NCBI GenBank assembly: GCA_024643325.1
Contig: JAHEND010000003.1
Span: forward strand, 1 to 64,000
DNA from: Sediminicola sp.
GTDB lineage: Bacteria > Bacteroidota > Bacteroidia > Flavobacteriales > Flavobacteriaceae
Length of the DNA stretch: 64,000 nt
Direction: 5' to 3'
The position numbers and the translations under genes were made by a program. The notes under the pieces are model-generated. The model was not told where the DNA came from and made no database searches. It saw only the letters and a list, made by a program, of their open reading frames with translations. This document shows positions 27,870-36,813 of the stretch, in pieces (the first letter of the stretch is position 1; each line of letters begins with the position of its first letter).

Positions 27870-28472
27870 TTAATTACCACAGCCTCCACTGGGCGAACTG
27901 AGAATTGTCTCAAATTCATCTTGGCTAATAAATTGAGGCACATAAGTATCCCCCAGGGATTCTATTTGTCCATTAAAGGACCTAATGTGGTTCTTAGAGC
28001 CGCAATTTAAACTTTCATATACAGTAATAATCGTCGGTTCTTGTGTATGGCTTAAAAACTCATTAATATCATATATGTCTAAATCTTCAATGGTAGCTCC
28101 TACTTGGAGGGCGTCTTGCAATGAAAGAGCTACTTTGGCGGTAAGAGATTCATAAAGCTCAGATAATTCAGTGTTATTGAAAACACCTCGATCTGAATGG
28201 GCAGAATCTTCTAATCCATAGGCATCTAACAAACTGAGAACTTTGTCCATATGGGTCTGTTCACTCTTGGAAATATTATTAAAAATATTTAGCCCGTAAG
28301 TATCGTATGCATATAAATAAACATCTCTAGCGAGTTTTTCCTCTTCACGAAGGACGCTTAAATCTGCTATTTCTTGTAAGGTTAATTCAGCAGTTGCAAC
28401 GGTTTCTAAAGTGTCGTCTTTAGAACAACTTACGCTCAGCATTAAGGCGAAAATTAGGGCTATATGTCTCAT
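27870..28472 (-). CDS. DUF2202 ferritin-like lipoprotein
   Basis: 200 residues. The N-terminus is a lipoprotein signal with cysteine at 16 (LMLSVSCSKDD). The rest is a DUF2202 helical domain: LREEEKLARDVYLYAYDTYG, ISKSEQTHMDKVLSLLDAYG, and a C-terminal HIRSF region; the spaced Glu and His residues (EEEKLARD, SEQTHMD) are those expected of a ferritin-like four-helix bundle that may bind a di-metal centre. Envelope-located. Function unknown; metal storage or oxidation is possible. Single-gene unit between terminator and scoB. Confidence 0.85.
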   Translation of the reverse strand: MRHIALIFALMLSVSCSKDDTLETVATAELTLQEIADLSVLREEEKLARDVYLYAYDTYGLNIFNNISKSEQTHMDKVLSLLDAYGLEDSAHSDRGVFNNTELSELYESLTAKVALSLQDALQVGATIEDLDIYDINEFLSHTQEPTIITVYESLNCGSKNHIRSFNGQIESLGDTYVPQFISQDEFETILSSPSGGCGN

Positions 28473-28541
28473 AATCTTAGGGTTTTAATTTACCTAAAGG
28501 TACGAGGAGCAAATGGGTTCATTTGTAACTAGTGTTACGCT

Positions 28542-29195
28542 CTACACCGCAATCTCCGGAACTACTTCCGGAATAACAAGATCTCCTTCGGTGGCAGCTG
28601 CTATTTCTGCAACAGAAACACCCGGAGCACGTTCTATGAGTTTAAATCCCTCTGGGGTTACTTCTAACACAGCTAGGTTAGTAACTATTTTTTTAACGCA
28701 GCCTACACCTGTAAGCGGTAGAGAACAGCGTTTAAGGAGTTTGGAGGCTCCTTTCTTGTTCGTGTGCATCATGGCCACAATAATATTGTCTGCAGAAGCT
28801 ACTAAATCCATGGCGCCGCCCATGCCTTTGACCATGACTCCTGGGATTTTCCAATTGGCTATGTCACCGTTTTGGGCCACTTCCATAGCTCCTAAAATAG
28901 TGAGGTGCACTTGTTTGGCACGGATCATCCCAAAACTCATGGCAGAGTCAAAAAAAGCTGCTCCTGGAAAGGTGGTAATGGTCTGTTTCCCCGCATTAAT
29001 GAGGTCTGCGTCTTCTGCACCCTCAAAAGGAAAAGGCCCCATACCCAATACGCCGTTCTCAGATTGAAATTCTACCGAAATGTCTTCCCGCACAAAATTG
29101 GCTACCAGAGTGGGTATGCCTATCCCTAAGTTTACATAATAACCGTCTTGAACCTCCTGTGCAATGCGTTTTGCAATACCGTTTTTATCTAGCAT
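28542..29195 (-). CDS. scoB: 3-oxoacid CoA-transferase subunit B
   Basis: 217 residues. Family motifs: VNLGIGIPTLVANF near the N-terminus and the catalytic glutamate in SENGVLGMGPFP. The second half includes KGMGGAMDLV and GVGCVKKIVTNLAV. Acts with ScoA to move CoA between succinyl-CoA and acetoacetate, feeding ketone-body or poly-acyl catabolism. Located 10 nt after scoA. Confidence 0.95.
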   Translation of the reverse strand: MLDKNGIAKRIAQEVQDGYYVNLGIGIPTLVANFVREDISVEFQSENGVLGMGPFPFEGAEDADLINAGKQTITTFPGAAFFDSAMSFGMIRAKQVHLTILGAMEVAQNGDIANWKIPGVMVKGMGGAMDLVASADNIIVAMMHTNKKGASKLLKRCSLPLTGVGCVKKIVTNLAVLEVTPEGFKLIERAPGVSVAEIAAATEGDLVIPEVVPEIAV

Positions 29196-29205
29196 AATGA
29201 GCTGT

Positions 29206-29907
29206 TTAAACCTTAGTTCTCGTAGTGCGTTGTTCTATTCTCTTTTCGTAATTGGTCCCCTGAAAAATACGTTGTACCATAATTCCTGGAATGTGAATTT
29301 GGTTGGGGTCTAAGCTTCCTGCAGGGACCAGCTCTTCTACTTCAGCTACTGTAATAGTGGCGGCCCCAGCCATGCAGGCGTTAAAGTTTCTCGCGGTCCC
29401 TTTGAAAATTAAGTTCCCTGCGGTGTCTCCTTTCCAAGCCTTTACAAAAGCAAAGTCTGCTTTATACGCCTTTTCTAAAAGGTGCATTTTGCCGTTGAAT
29501 TCCCTAATCTCCTTGCCTTCTGCCACTTCTGTGCCATAGCCAGCAGGCGTATAAAAAGCGGGGATACCCGCTTGGGCCGCCCGGCATTTTTCTGCCAATG
29601 TGCCCTGAGGCGTCAGGATAACTTCTAAAACACCTGAGAGCATTTGCTGCTCAAAGACGTCGTTCTCTCCCACATAAGAGGCCACCATGGTTTTCACCTG
29701 ATGCTTCACCAGCATAAGGCCAATACCAAAGTCTGCTACTCCAGCATTGTTAGAAATACACACGAGGTTTTTTACACCACTAGCCACTAATGCTGCTATG
29801 GCATTTTCTGGAATACCACAGAGTCCAAAACCACCCAACATAAATGTTTGGCCATCTTGCACCCCTTCTATAGCGACTTGCGCAGAGGAAACTACTTTTT
29901 GAATCAT
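29206..29907 (-). CDS. scoA: 3-oxoacid CoA-transferase subunit A
   Basis: 233 residues. Typical subunit A motifs: [58 protein letters not shown] and [13 protein letters not shown]. Forms the heterodimer or heterotetramer with ScoB. Start ATG 29905-29907. Confidence 0.95.
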   Translation of the reverse strand: MIQKVVSSAQVAIEGVQDGQTFMLGGFGLCGIPENAIAALVASGVKNLVCISNNAGVADFGIGLMLVKHQVKTMVASYVGENDVFEQQMLSGVLEVILTPQGTLAEKCRAAQAGIPAFYTPAGYGTEVAEGKEIREFNGKMHLLEKAYKADFAFVKAWKGDTAGNLIFKGTARNFNACMAGAATITVAEVEELVPAGSLDPNQIHIPGIMVQRIFQGTNYEKRIEQRTTRTKV

Positions 29908-29980
29908 AAGTAATGCTTTATAAGTTAAGATACAAAAAAGAACGTTAAGGCATCGGCCTGAAAAGGCCCGAAAAAGCTAT

Positions 29981-32347
29981 TTAAAAATCCAACCCTTCGA
30001 GGTCGTCTTCTGCCAAATCTATGCCAGGATCGCCTTCTTCTGTGACAACAGGCTCACAATCTACCACAATGCTCAGGTTTTCAGGACGTTCAAAGGCTTC
30101 TGTAGAAATCCCTAATTCAGGTATGGCGTAATTGTCCCGCATATAATTGGCCCAAATAGGCAGGGCCATAGAGGCGCCTTGCCCATAAGCAATAGTTTCA
30201 AAATGGGTAGCGCGTTCTTCTCCCCCTACCCAAACTACGGAAACAAGGTTGGGGACCATACCCATAAACCAACCGTCTGACTGGTTTTGTGTGGTCCCTG
30301 TTTTTCCAGCAATAGGATTTTTAAAAGCCCAAGGATAACCGGTAACTATTTCTTTATATTCAGGGCGGTATTCCTCTGCCCCCTCTGTGCGAAGTCTAAT
30401 TCCAGAGCCGTCTTTGGTTACCCCTTCTAATAAATTAGTGACCGTATAGGCCACATCTTGTGACATGACGTCTTTAGTTTCTGGTACATATTCATATAAC
30501 AAAGTGCCTGCCTTGTCTGTAATAGCTGTGACCATCACTGGTTTCACATACACCCCCTTATTCGCAAAAGTCCCATAGGCTCCCACCATTTCATATACAT
30601 TTACGTCTGCGGTGCCCAGCGCTATGGAAGGTACGGGAAGTAAGTCGCTTTTAATACCAAGGTTTTTGACCAATTGCACCACCGGATTGGGACCTACCTT
30701 ATCTATGACCTGAGCAGTCACCGAGTTTACAGACCTGGCAAGTGCTCGTTTGTACGTGAGCATTTCCCCTGTGTAGGTGCCTCCTGAGTTTTTTGGACAC
30801 CAGCGTTCCATATTTCCATGCTTGCCAGCGGCAATACAAAATTGGGTGTCTGGAAGCGTCTCACAAGGAGATAATCTGAGTTGGTCTATCGCAGTGGCGT
30901 ATACAAAAGGTTTAAAAATAGAACCTGCTTGCCTGGTCCCTTGAATGACATTGTCATACTGGAAATGACGATAATTTACACCCCCTACCCAAGCGCGTAC
31001 ATGCCCTGTTTGCGGCTCCATGGACATCATAGCGGCACGTAAAAAAGATTTGTAATAACGGATAGAATCCAGTGGAGTCATTAGGGTGTCTTTCTGTTGA
31101 TTGGGACTGTTCCAATCAAAGACCTTCATAGCGCGTTTTACCTTAAAACTGGCTGCAATCTGGGCTTCTGTAAAGCCTTTCTCTCGCATTTGTCTGCGAC
31201 GTTCAGAGGTTCTTATGGCGCGTTCTATTATGGCTTGTTCCTGTTCCGGTTCAATATCTCTAAAAGGAGTAGTGGGATTTTTCTTTTGGGTATTTTGTTT
31301 AAAAAAGGCCGCCTGAAGGTTTTTCATATGTCCCTTTACGGCGTTTTCTGCATTGGCCTGCATGCGAGAATCTATTGTGGTGTAAACTTTTAATCCATCT
31401 AAATACAAATTATATTTACTGCCGTCTTCTTTAGGGTTTTCTGCAATCCATTGCTTTAAAAAGCCTTGAAGGTACATCCTAAAGTAAGTGGCTTTTCCGT
31501 CTCTGTGGGTTTGAGGACTAAAATTCAGATCCAAAGGCCTTTCTTGAAGGGAATCTTTGGTAGCGGAATCTAAAAAAGCGTACTTCTCCATTTGGGCTAA
31601 GACTGCATTTCTCCTGTTTCTTGTACCCTCTGGATTTCTAGACGGAATGGGGTTGTAAAGACTGGAATTTTTAAGCATACCCACAAGCATAGCAGACTCT
31701 TTAGCCTCTAGCTCCATTGGTTCCTTGCCAAAGTAAATATTGGCTGCCGAGCGAATCCCATCTGCGTTGTTTCCGAAATCGTAAATATTGAGGTACATGG
31801 CTATGATCTCGTTCTTGGTGTATTGACGTTCCAAGCGTGTAGCAATGACCCATTCTTTGACTTTCTGAAGCAATCTGGCAAATTTATTGGAAGAAGCTCT
31901 CTTGGTAAAGAGCAGTTTAGAGAGTTGTTGGGTAATGGTACTGGCACCTCCTCTAGTCCCTAAATAGGCCACTGCCCTTAAGGTACCAATAGCGTCAATA
32001 CCTGAATGGTCGTAAAAACGAATGTCTTCGGTAGCCAATAAGGCTTGGACCAGGTTTTCAGGAAGCTCCTCAAAAGTAACGGGGTTTCTGTTTTCTTCCA
32101 AATAAAAAGTCCCGAGTACTTTCCCGTCTGCACTAATGATTTGAGTGGCCTGATTGGTCTGGGGGTTTTCCAGTCTGTCAAAGGTAGGCATGTCTCCAAA
32201 GACGCCTATTGAGGCTAAGTAAAAAAGACTAAAAAAACCAGTGATACCCAAGAAAAATAAGGCCCAAAAAATTCTAGCATAGGTTTTAAAACCTTTAGGC
32301 ATGGGTTGTCTTCTAGGGGTTTTTGAAGGAGTTTTCGCTTTAGCCAC
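29981..32347 (-). CDS. Penicillin-binding protein 1A, bifunctional peptidoglycan synthase
   Basis: 788 residues from a GTG (32345-32347); an ATG 15 codons later is an alternative. A short basic cytoplasmic tail and one membrane helix (about 27-48) precede the GT51 glycosyltransferase domain, with catalytic ATEDIRFYDHSGID and GGASTITQQLSKLL. The transpeptidase domain carries SxxK as SIFKPF, SxN as SVN and KTG as KTGTTQNQSDGW. The C-terminus ends in an acidic tail. Third gene of ricT-gldH-PBP1A, 5 nt after the gldH stop. Confidence 0.95.
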   Translation of the reverse strand: MAKAKTPSKTPRRQPMPKGFKTYARIFWALFFLGITGFFSLFYLASIGVFGDMPTFDRLENPQTNQATQIISADGKVLGTFYLEENRNPVTFEELPENLVQALLATEDIRFYDHSGIDAIGTLRAVAYLGTRGGASTITQQLSKLLFTKRASSNKFARLLQKVKEWVIATRLERQYTKNEIIAMYLNIYDFGNNADGIRSAANIYFGKEPMELEAKESAMLVGMLKNSSLYNPIPSRNPEGTRNRRNAVLAQMEKYAFLDSATKDSLQERPLDLNFSPQTHRDGKATYFRMYLQGFLKQWIAENPKEDGSKYNLYLDGLKVYTTIDSRMQANAENAVKGHMKNLQAAFFKQNTQKKNPTTPFRDIEPEQEQAIIERAIRTSERRRQMREKGFTEAQIAASFKVKRAMKVFDWNSPNQQKDTLMTPLDSIRYYKSFLRAAMMSMEPQTGHVRAWVGGVNYRHFQYDNVIQGTRQAGSIFKPFVYATAIDQLRLSPCETLPDTQFCIAAGKHGNMERWCPKNSGGTYTGEMLTYKRALARSVNSVTAQVIDKVGPNPVVQLVKNLGIKSDLLPVPSIALGTADVNVYEMVGAYGTFANKGVYVKPVMVTAITDKAGTLLYEYVPETKDVMSQDVAYTVTNLLEGVTKDGSGIRLRTEGAEEYRPEYKEIVTGYPWAFKNPIAGKTGTTQNQSDGWFMGMVPNLVSVVWVGGEERATHFETIAYGQGASMALPIWANYMRDNYAIPELGISTEAFERPENLSIVVDCEPVVTEEGDPGIDLAEDDLEGLDF

Positions 32348-32352
32348 AGAAA

Positions 32353-32865
32353 TTATTTTGGGTTGTAAGTTGATTTTTTTAACAGATAGCCTACAGAGAG
32401 TACTCCCGGTAAAAAGGCCATGCCTTCTTGTGCGCCAAGACTCCTAACGGCCTGATAAATGGAAAGTTCATAGGGCTTAGCACTGTCAAAACGCACTCCT
32501 TTTTTTAAAGGGAGTTGGTGGGTAATAATACCGTTTCCACTGCCTAGCCACTGGCCGTCTGAAGCAGCCAAATCATAAGACAAAGTGTCTGTGATAACTG
32601 AACCATTCGGATGTCTTAAAGTAGTGATTAAAAAAATATTGCTAAAAGGATAGTCTTGGTCGTGCCTCAGGGCAATCCAGAGGGAATGGTCTGACATGCT
32701 GTCTTTAACACTCAGACTAAAACGAACAGGCGTCCTGAGCGGCCAACCTGCCTCAGGGAGTTCCTGAAAATCAGATTGTGAGCCGGCACCACTACAAGAT
32801 TGGAGCAACCAAAGGGCTACCCCACACAAAAAACTATTGCTTAGGAGTGTCTTGCTGGTTCTCAT
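32353..32865 (-). CDS. gldH: Gliding motility lipoprotein GldH
   Basis: 170 residues from ATG 32863-32865 (MRTSKTLLSNSF), where a lipoprotein signal begins; the lipobox is LLQSC with cysteine at about 24. In-frame extension upstream would overlap ricT almost completely and is rejected. Matches GldH in size, in order next to ricT, and in features such as SDHSLWIALRH and NIFLITTLRHPNGS. GldH is one of the lipoproteins needed for flavobacterial gliding. Overlaps the last 32 bp of ricT. Confidence 0.88.
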   Translation of the reverse strand: MRTSKTLLSNSFLCGVALWLLQSCSGAGSQSDFQELPEAGWPLRTPVRFSLSVKDSMSDHSLWIALRHDQDYPFSNIFLITTLRHPNGSVITDTLSYDLAASDGQWLGSGNGIITHQLPLKKGVRFDSAKPYELSIYQAVRSLGAQEGMAFLPGVLSVGYLLKKSTYNPK

Positions 32866-34225
32866 TATTGGGTTTGTTATTGCCTTTGGGCTTAGGGTTT
32901 CTCTGCAGTCTTTTCTTGTTAGGTGGCGCCCCGTTTTCGTTGCTTTTTGGGGTGTTATTTCTTTGGGGTTTCCTGCTAGCTTGGGGTTTATTCCCTTCTG
33001 CGGGTTTCCCTGCCTTCCTTGGTTTATTGGCTTGTCTGGGCTTGTTGTTGTCGCCCCCATAAACTGCTGCTTTATCCCTAGGTCCTTTATTTTTATTTCT
33101 ATTCTTATTGTTTTTATTGCGCCTTCCTTTAGGTGTGTCAAAACGGGTGAGACTGTCTTGGCCCACCACATTTTCAAAAACTACCTCAGTCGCCGTATGT
33201 TCCTCTTCAATGGCATAAGCCTCCAAACTCGGCACTGGTTCTTTGGCCTTGTTTTTGGCCAGTATTTCGTTTACTTGGTCCTTAGAAAGAGTATGCCAAT
33301 TATTGGGCTCGTCCCGATAGGTAAACCAGAGTTTTTCTTTAAAAATATCTACTTTCTGGCAAAAAGCCAATCCTTTTTCTGTAAACAATTTGGTGTCTGC
33401 GGCAGGGAAATCTTTAAGGGCGTCTACATAAACGTCTAATTCAAAATTGAGACAACACTTTAATTTACCACATTGACCCGCTAATTTTTGGGGGTTTAAA
33501 GACAATTGCTGATACCGCGCTGCTGCCGTACCCACAGACCTGAAATCTGTAAGCCAAGTAGAACAACACAATTCACGGCCACAAGACCCAATACCGCCCA
33601 ATCGCTGGGCTTCTTGTCTGTAACCAATTTGACGCATTTCAATGCGAATTCCAAAGGCCTTAGCCATGTCCTTAATGAGCTGTCTAAAATCTACGCGATC
33701 TTCTGCCGTATAGTAAAAAGTAGCCTTAGAACCGTCTCCCTGAAACTCCACATCGGAGAGTTTCATCTGTAAATTCAACGAAATAGCAATCTCTCTAGAG
33801 CGCTTCTTAATCTCCTCCTCACGGTCCCTACAACGCTGCCAAATGGCAATGTCTTTTTCCGTGGCTTTACGGTACACCTTAGGAAGGTCGTCATTGGTGA
33901 AAGACACCTTTTTCTTCTTCATCTGCACTTTCACTAGTGAACCCGTTAAAGTCACCATACCTAGATCATGTCCAGAAGTGGCTTGTGTGGCCACCAAATC
34001 ACCAATTTGCAAAGGGAGTCCCTCTGAATTTCTAAAGTATTCTTTTCTGGAATTTTTAAAACGGACTTCCACACAATCAAACGGCGCCTCTCCCGCAGGA
34101 AGGCTCATGTTGGAAAGCCAGTCAAAAACCGTTAATTTATTACAACTATCCGTACCGCAAGTGCCATTGCTCTTACAGCCTCGGGGTTGTCCGTCTGCGC
34201 CAGTGGCACAACTACTACAGCCCAT
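32834..34225 (-). CDS. ricT: RicT/PSP1-family regulator with Cys-rich head and basic tail
   Basis: 463 residues. The PSP1 domain (about 50-310) has the family blocks GIGSCGRELCCSTWL and CGKLKCCLNFELD. In Bacillus RicT joins an Fe-S containing complex that affects RNase Y; in Flavobacteria the gene is regularly next to gldH. Two additions stand out: an N-terminal cysteine cluster (C3, C6, C17, C23, C28) and a 95-residue tail from about 368 rich in Lys, Asn, Arg, Pro and Gly, probably disordered and nucleic-acid binding. The gldH start lies within the tail's coding sequence. Confidence 0.88.
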   Translation of the reverse strand: MGCSSCATGADGQPRGCKSNGTCGTDSCNKLTVFDWLSNMSLPAGEAPFDCVEVRFKNSRKEYFRNSEGLPLQIGDLVATQATSGHDLGMVTLTGSLVKVQMKKKKVSFTNDDLPKVYRKATEKDIAIWQRCRDREEEIKKRSREIAISLNLQMKLSDVEFQGDGSKATFYYTAEDRVDFRQLIKDMAKAFGIRIEMRQIGYRQEAQRLGGIGSCGRELCCSTWLTDFRSVGTAAARYQQLSLNPQKLAGQCGKLKCCLNFELDVYVDALKDFPAADTKLFTEKGLAFCQKVDIFKEKLWFTYRDEPNNWHTLSKDQVNEILAKNKAKEPVPSLEAYAIEEEHTATEVVFENVVGQDSLTRFDTPKGRRNKNNKNRNKNKGPRDKAAVYGGDNNKPRQANKPRKAGKPAEGNKPQASRKPQRNNTPKSNENGAPPNKKRLQRNPKPKGNNKPNNENQQDTPKQ

Positions 34226-34377
34226 ATATTTTATATTCTCAAAGCCTGGAAAAGATCCCAGACACTAGATTAGTAATGAATGCACGCCCTAATTTGTTTT
34301 TGGCCTCCGGCCGATGCCTTATAAGTAGACACCCAAAAAACAGCGCTGATGTAAAGATACTACAAATTATGCTCCCT

Positions 34378-34406
34378 AAAAAAAGCCCCACATATAAATC
34401 TGGGGC
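34378..34406 (-). terminator. Intrinsic terminator of trhO
   Basis: On the minus strand, a GCCCCA stem (34401-34406 with 34385-34390) is followed by seven T (34384-34378). It lies 43 bp past the trhO stop. The rest of 34226-34448 holds the ricT leader, with a weak CTGG-type hairpin at 34245-34260. Confidence 0.7.
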
Positions 34407-34448
34407 CTTGTATCAGTAGCTTTTATCGCCTTGTAGGAAAGAGGAGTC

Positions 34449-35480
34449 TCAATTCTTGTACTTCAAGACTTCTGAGCGGCCTTTCTTAAATATTTTATTG
34501 CTCACCGTTTTGCCTTTTCTAAGGGCTTTCTGCTCCTCAAAAGGTAGGTTGTGCACTTCTTTGCAGGCGTCTGAGCAACAGTCGTCCATAGCATTGGCAC
34601 AGGTAGGACATTGAATAAATAACAGATGACAAGCCTCATTGGCGCAGTTTACGTGGGTGTCACAAGAATTTCCACACTGGTGGCAGTGTGCAATGACGTC
34701 TTCTGAAATACGCTCTGCTCTACGGTGGTCAAAAACAAAGTTTTTACCAATGAATTTGTTTTCCAAGCCTTTGTTTTTTACCTGTCTGGTGTATTCAATA
34801 ATACCTCCTTCTAACTGAAATACGTTTTTAAATCCTTTGTGCTTGTAATAAGCAGAGGCTTTTTCACAGCGAATACCTCCAGTACAATACATCACTAAAT
34901 TTTTGTCTTCTTTGTGTGCCCTAAGGTCTTCTTCTATGAGGTCTAAAGAATCTCTGAAGGTGTCTACATCTGGAGTAATGGCATTTTTAAAGTGCCCTAT
35001 TTCACTTTCGTAGTGATTTCTCATGTCTACTAGCACCGTGTTGGGGTCTTCTATAATGTTATTGAATCGCTCTGCGTCTAAATGAACACCAATATTAGTT
35101 ACGTCAAAAGTAGCGTCATTTAAACCATCTGCCACAATCTTTTCACGCACTTTTACCTTGAGTTTTAAGAAAGAAAAATTGTCTTGTTCAATGGCGATAT
35201 TGAGTCGGACATTTTCCAAGAAAGTAATACTGTCTAGGTGGGCTTTAAAAGCGTCAAAATGAACTGCCGGAACAGATAATTGCGCATTAATGCCTTCGTG
35301 TGCTACATAGATACGCCCTAGCACCTCTAGGTCATTCCAATGGATAAATAAGTAATCTCTAAATAAGGAAGGGTTTCCAATCTGATGGTAGGCATAAAAA
35401 GAGATGGTAAGCCTATCTAGGCCTGCCGCAGCAATTAAAGCTTTTCTCTCCTCAGCGCTTAAAGTATTGTACAGTTGCAT
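34449..35480 (-). CDS. trhO: tRNA U34 hydroxylase TrhO (rhodanese family)
   Basis: 343 residues. TrhO makes 5-hydroxyuridine at tRNA position 34. An N-terminal acylphosphatase-like domain has AYHQIGNPSLFRDYLF and YVAHEGINAQLSVP. The rhodanese domain has active-site loop MYCTGGIRCEKAS with the catalytic cysteine. The C-terminal extension after about residue 250 is cysteine-rich with CxxC pairs (CHQCGNSC, CPTC, CCSDAC), likely binding zinc. Own promoter on the recA side and own terminator, so a single-gene unit. Confidence 0.92.
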   Translation of the reverse strand: MQLYNTLSAEERKALIAAAGLDRLTISFYAYHQIGNPSLFRDYLFIHWNDLEVLGRIYVAHEGINAQLSVPAVHFDAFKAHLDSITFLENVRLNIAIEQDNFSFLKLKVKVREKIVADGLNDATFDVTNIGVHLDAERFNNIIEDPNTVLVDMRNHYESEIGHFKNAITPDVDTFRDSLDLIEEDLRAHKEDKNLVMYCTGGIRCEKASAYYKHKGFKNVFQLEGGIIEYTRQVKNKGLENKFIGKNFVFDHRRAERISEDVIAHCHQCGNSCDTHVNCANEACHLLFIQCPTCANAMDDCCSDACKEVHNLPFEEQKALRKGKTVSNKIFKKGRSEVLKYKN

Positions 35481-35513
35481 GCTATACCAATGTTTTTAAG
35501 GGTTAAGATACTG

Positions 35514-35541
35514 CAAAGATACATATTTTATTATATCCCAA
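35514..35541 (-). promoter_or_regulatory. Putative trhO promoter
   Basis: Minus strand TATCTTTG (35521-35514), exact TAnnTTTG, with a TTG at 35541-35539 after a 17-nt spacer. It is 33 nt before the trhO ATG. Confidence 0.55.
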
Positions 35542-35582
35542 TTTGTAGGACTGACTCAGTGGTTGTTTAAAAAGCAGGAAGA

Positions 35583-35610
35583 TTTCCAAAAAAAGTTGGA
35601 AAATTTCCAA
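35583..35610. promoter_or_regulatory. TTTCCAA / TTGGAAA repeats upstream of recA
   Basis: Three 7-bp half-sites: TTTCCAA at 35583-35589, TTGGAAA at 35596-35602 and TTTCCAA at 35604-35610. The last two form a perfect 15-bp palindrome, and the first two form another inverted pair with a 6-nt spacer. They lie 18 bp upstream of the recA -33 TTG and between the divergent trhO and recA promoters. Candidate regulator binding site. Confidence 0.5.
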
Positions 35611-35627
35611 AAAAAATTTAAAATTTA

Positions 35628-35658
35628 TTGCTAATTGAAAAAAGTTAGCTTACTTTAG
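35628..35658 (+). promoter_or_regulatory. Putative recA promoter (TTG-N20-TACTTTAG)
   Basis: TTG at 35628-35630, a 20-nt spacer as in the sdh promoter, and TACTTTAG at 35651-35658 with one mismatch to TAnnTTTG. It ends 19 nt before the recA ATG. Confidence 0.45.
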
Positions 35659-35677
35659 CAGTCCTAATAAAAAGATT

Positions 35678-36685
35678 ATGAGTAGCGAACAAGCATCCAA
35701 ACTAAAAGCCTTACAACTCACACTAGACAAACTAGACAAGACCTACGGTAAAGGTGCCGTCATGAAAATGGGGGACAGCGTTGTCCAAGATGTAGAAGTC
35801 ATTTCTTCCGGTTCATTGGGATTGGACTTGGCTTTGGGTGTTGGAGGATATCCAAAGGGAAGGGTTATTGAAATTTACGGCCCTGAATCTTCAGGTAAAA
35901 CCACACTGACGCTTCACGCAATGGCAGAAGCACAGAAAGCTGGTGGTATTGCTGCTTTTATAGATGCAGAGCACGCTTTTGACCGTTTTTACGCTCAAAA
36001 GCTCGGTGTAGACATAGACAATCTGATTATATCTCAACCAGACAATGGAGAGCAGGCGCTTGAAATTGCAGATAATTTAATTCGCTCTGGGGCTATTGAT
36101 ATTGTCGTAATTGACTCTGTAGCGGCACTAACGCCAAAGAGTGAAATTGAAGGAGAAATGGGAGACTCTAAAATGGGCCTTCACGCAAGACTTATGTCTC
36201 AAGCGCTCAGAAAATTAACAGGTTCCATTAGCAAAACCAATTGTACGGTAATATTCATAAACCAATTGAGGGAAAAAATTGGGGTTATGTTTGGAAATCC
36301 AGAAACGACTACTGGGGGTAATGCACTTAAATTCTATGCCTCTGTTCGTTTGGACATCAGAAGATCTACTCAGATAAAAGATACAGATGGAGATGTTCAA
36401 GGGAATAAAACAAGGGTTAAAGTGGTGAAAAATAAAGTAGCCCCACCTTTTAAAACGGCTGAATTTGATATCATGTACGGTCAAGGAGTCTCTAAAGTAG
36501 GAGAAGTCATTGACCTTGGGGTAGATTTTGAAATCATTAAAAAGAGTGGATCTTGGTTTAGCTATGGAGACACTAAATTAGGACAGGGAAGAGATGCCGT
36601 AAAAACACTCTTACTGGACAATCCTGATTTAATGGATGAACTAGAAGGGAAAATTAAAGAAGCGCTTACAGCCTTAGGGAAATAA
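35678..36685 (+). CDS. recA: Recombinase RecA
   Basis: 335 residues. Forms filaments on single-stranded DNA and drives homologous recombination and SOS-type cleavage. Walker [10 protein letters not shown] at about 68, [20 protein letters not shown] with Walker B, loop L1 and L2 regions including [20 protein letters not shown], and the C-terminal domain. Shorter C-terminal acidic tail than in E. coli. Monocistronic: promoter in front, strong terminator behind. Confidence 0.98.
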   Translation: MSSEQASKLKALQLTLDKLDKTYGKGAVMKMGDSVVQDVEVISSGSLGLDLALGVGGYPKGRVIEIYGPESSGKTTLTLHAMAEAQKAGGIAAFIDAEHAFDRFYAQKLGVDIDNLIISQPDNGEQALEIADNLIRSGAIDIVVIDSVAALTPKSEIEGEMGDSKMGLHARLMSQALRKLTGSISKTNCTVIFINQLREKIGVMFGNPETTTGGNALKFYASVRLDIRRSTQIKDTDGDVQGNKTRVKVVKNKVAPPFKTAEFDIMYGQGVSKVGEVIDLGVDFEIIKKSGSWFSYGDTKLGQGRDAVKTLLLDNPDLMDELEGKIKEALTALGK

Positions 36686-36701
36686 TCTTCATTTTAATAT
36701 G

Positions 36702-36730
36702 AAAAAACCAGCCTTAAGGCTGGTTTTTTT
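36702..36730. terminator. Bidirectional terminator between recA and plsC
   Basis: AACCAGCC stem (12-bp arms 36702-36713 and 36718-36729 counting the A/T flanks) with a TTAA loop, A6 on the left and T7 on the right. Can end recA on plus and plsC on minus. Confidence 0.9.
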
Positions 36731-36813
36731 ATGGTAAAAAATGACTGAAGAACAGCTGTAAAAAATAGCACTAAAAGCGTTTCAACAGTCGCGCTCATTA
36801 TTAAAGAGGACCG

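Noticed and set aside
28513-29067. 184-codon plus-strand ORF opposite scoB
   Set aside because: ScoB is a well-conserved enzyme on the minus strand; the plus ORF has no recognisable domain.
29950-29980. GGCCT-TTTC-AGGCC hairpin after the PBP1A stop
   Set aside because: Short stem and the next T-run is about 14 nt away; not convincing as a terminator.
32866-33177. N-terminal extension of gldH to 33177
   Set aside because: The extension lies wholly within ricT in another frame, whereas the ATG at 32865 begins a proper lipoprotein signal.
32778-33439. Long plus-strand ORFs (up to 200 codons) opposite ricT and gldH, hydrophobic in part
   Set aside because: They arise from the Lys/Asn/Pro-rich ricT tail read in antisense, which gives Leu/Phe/Val-rich sequence; the minus-strand genes are clearly real.
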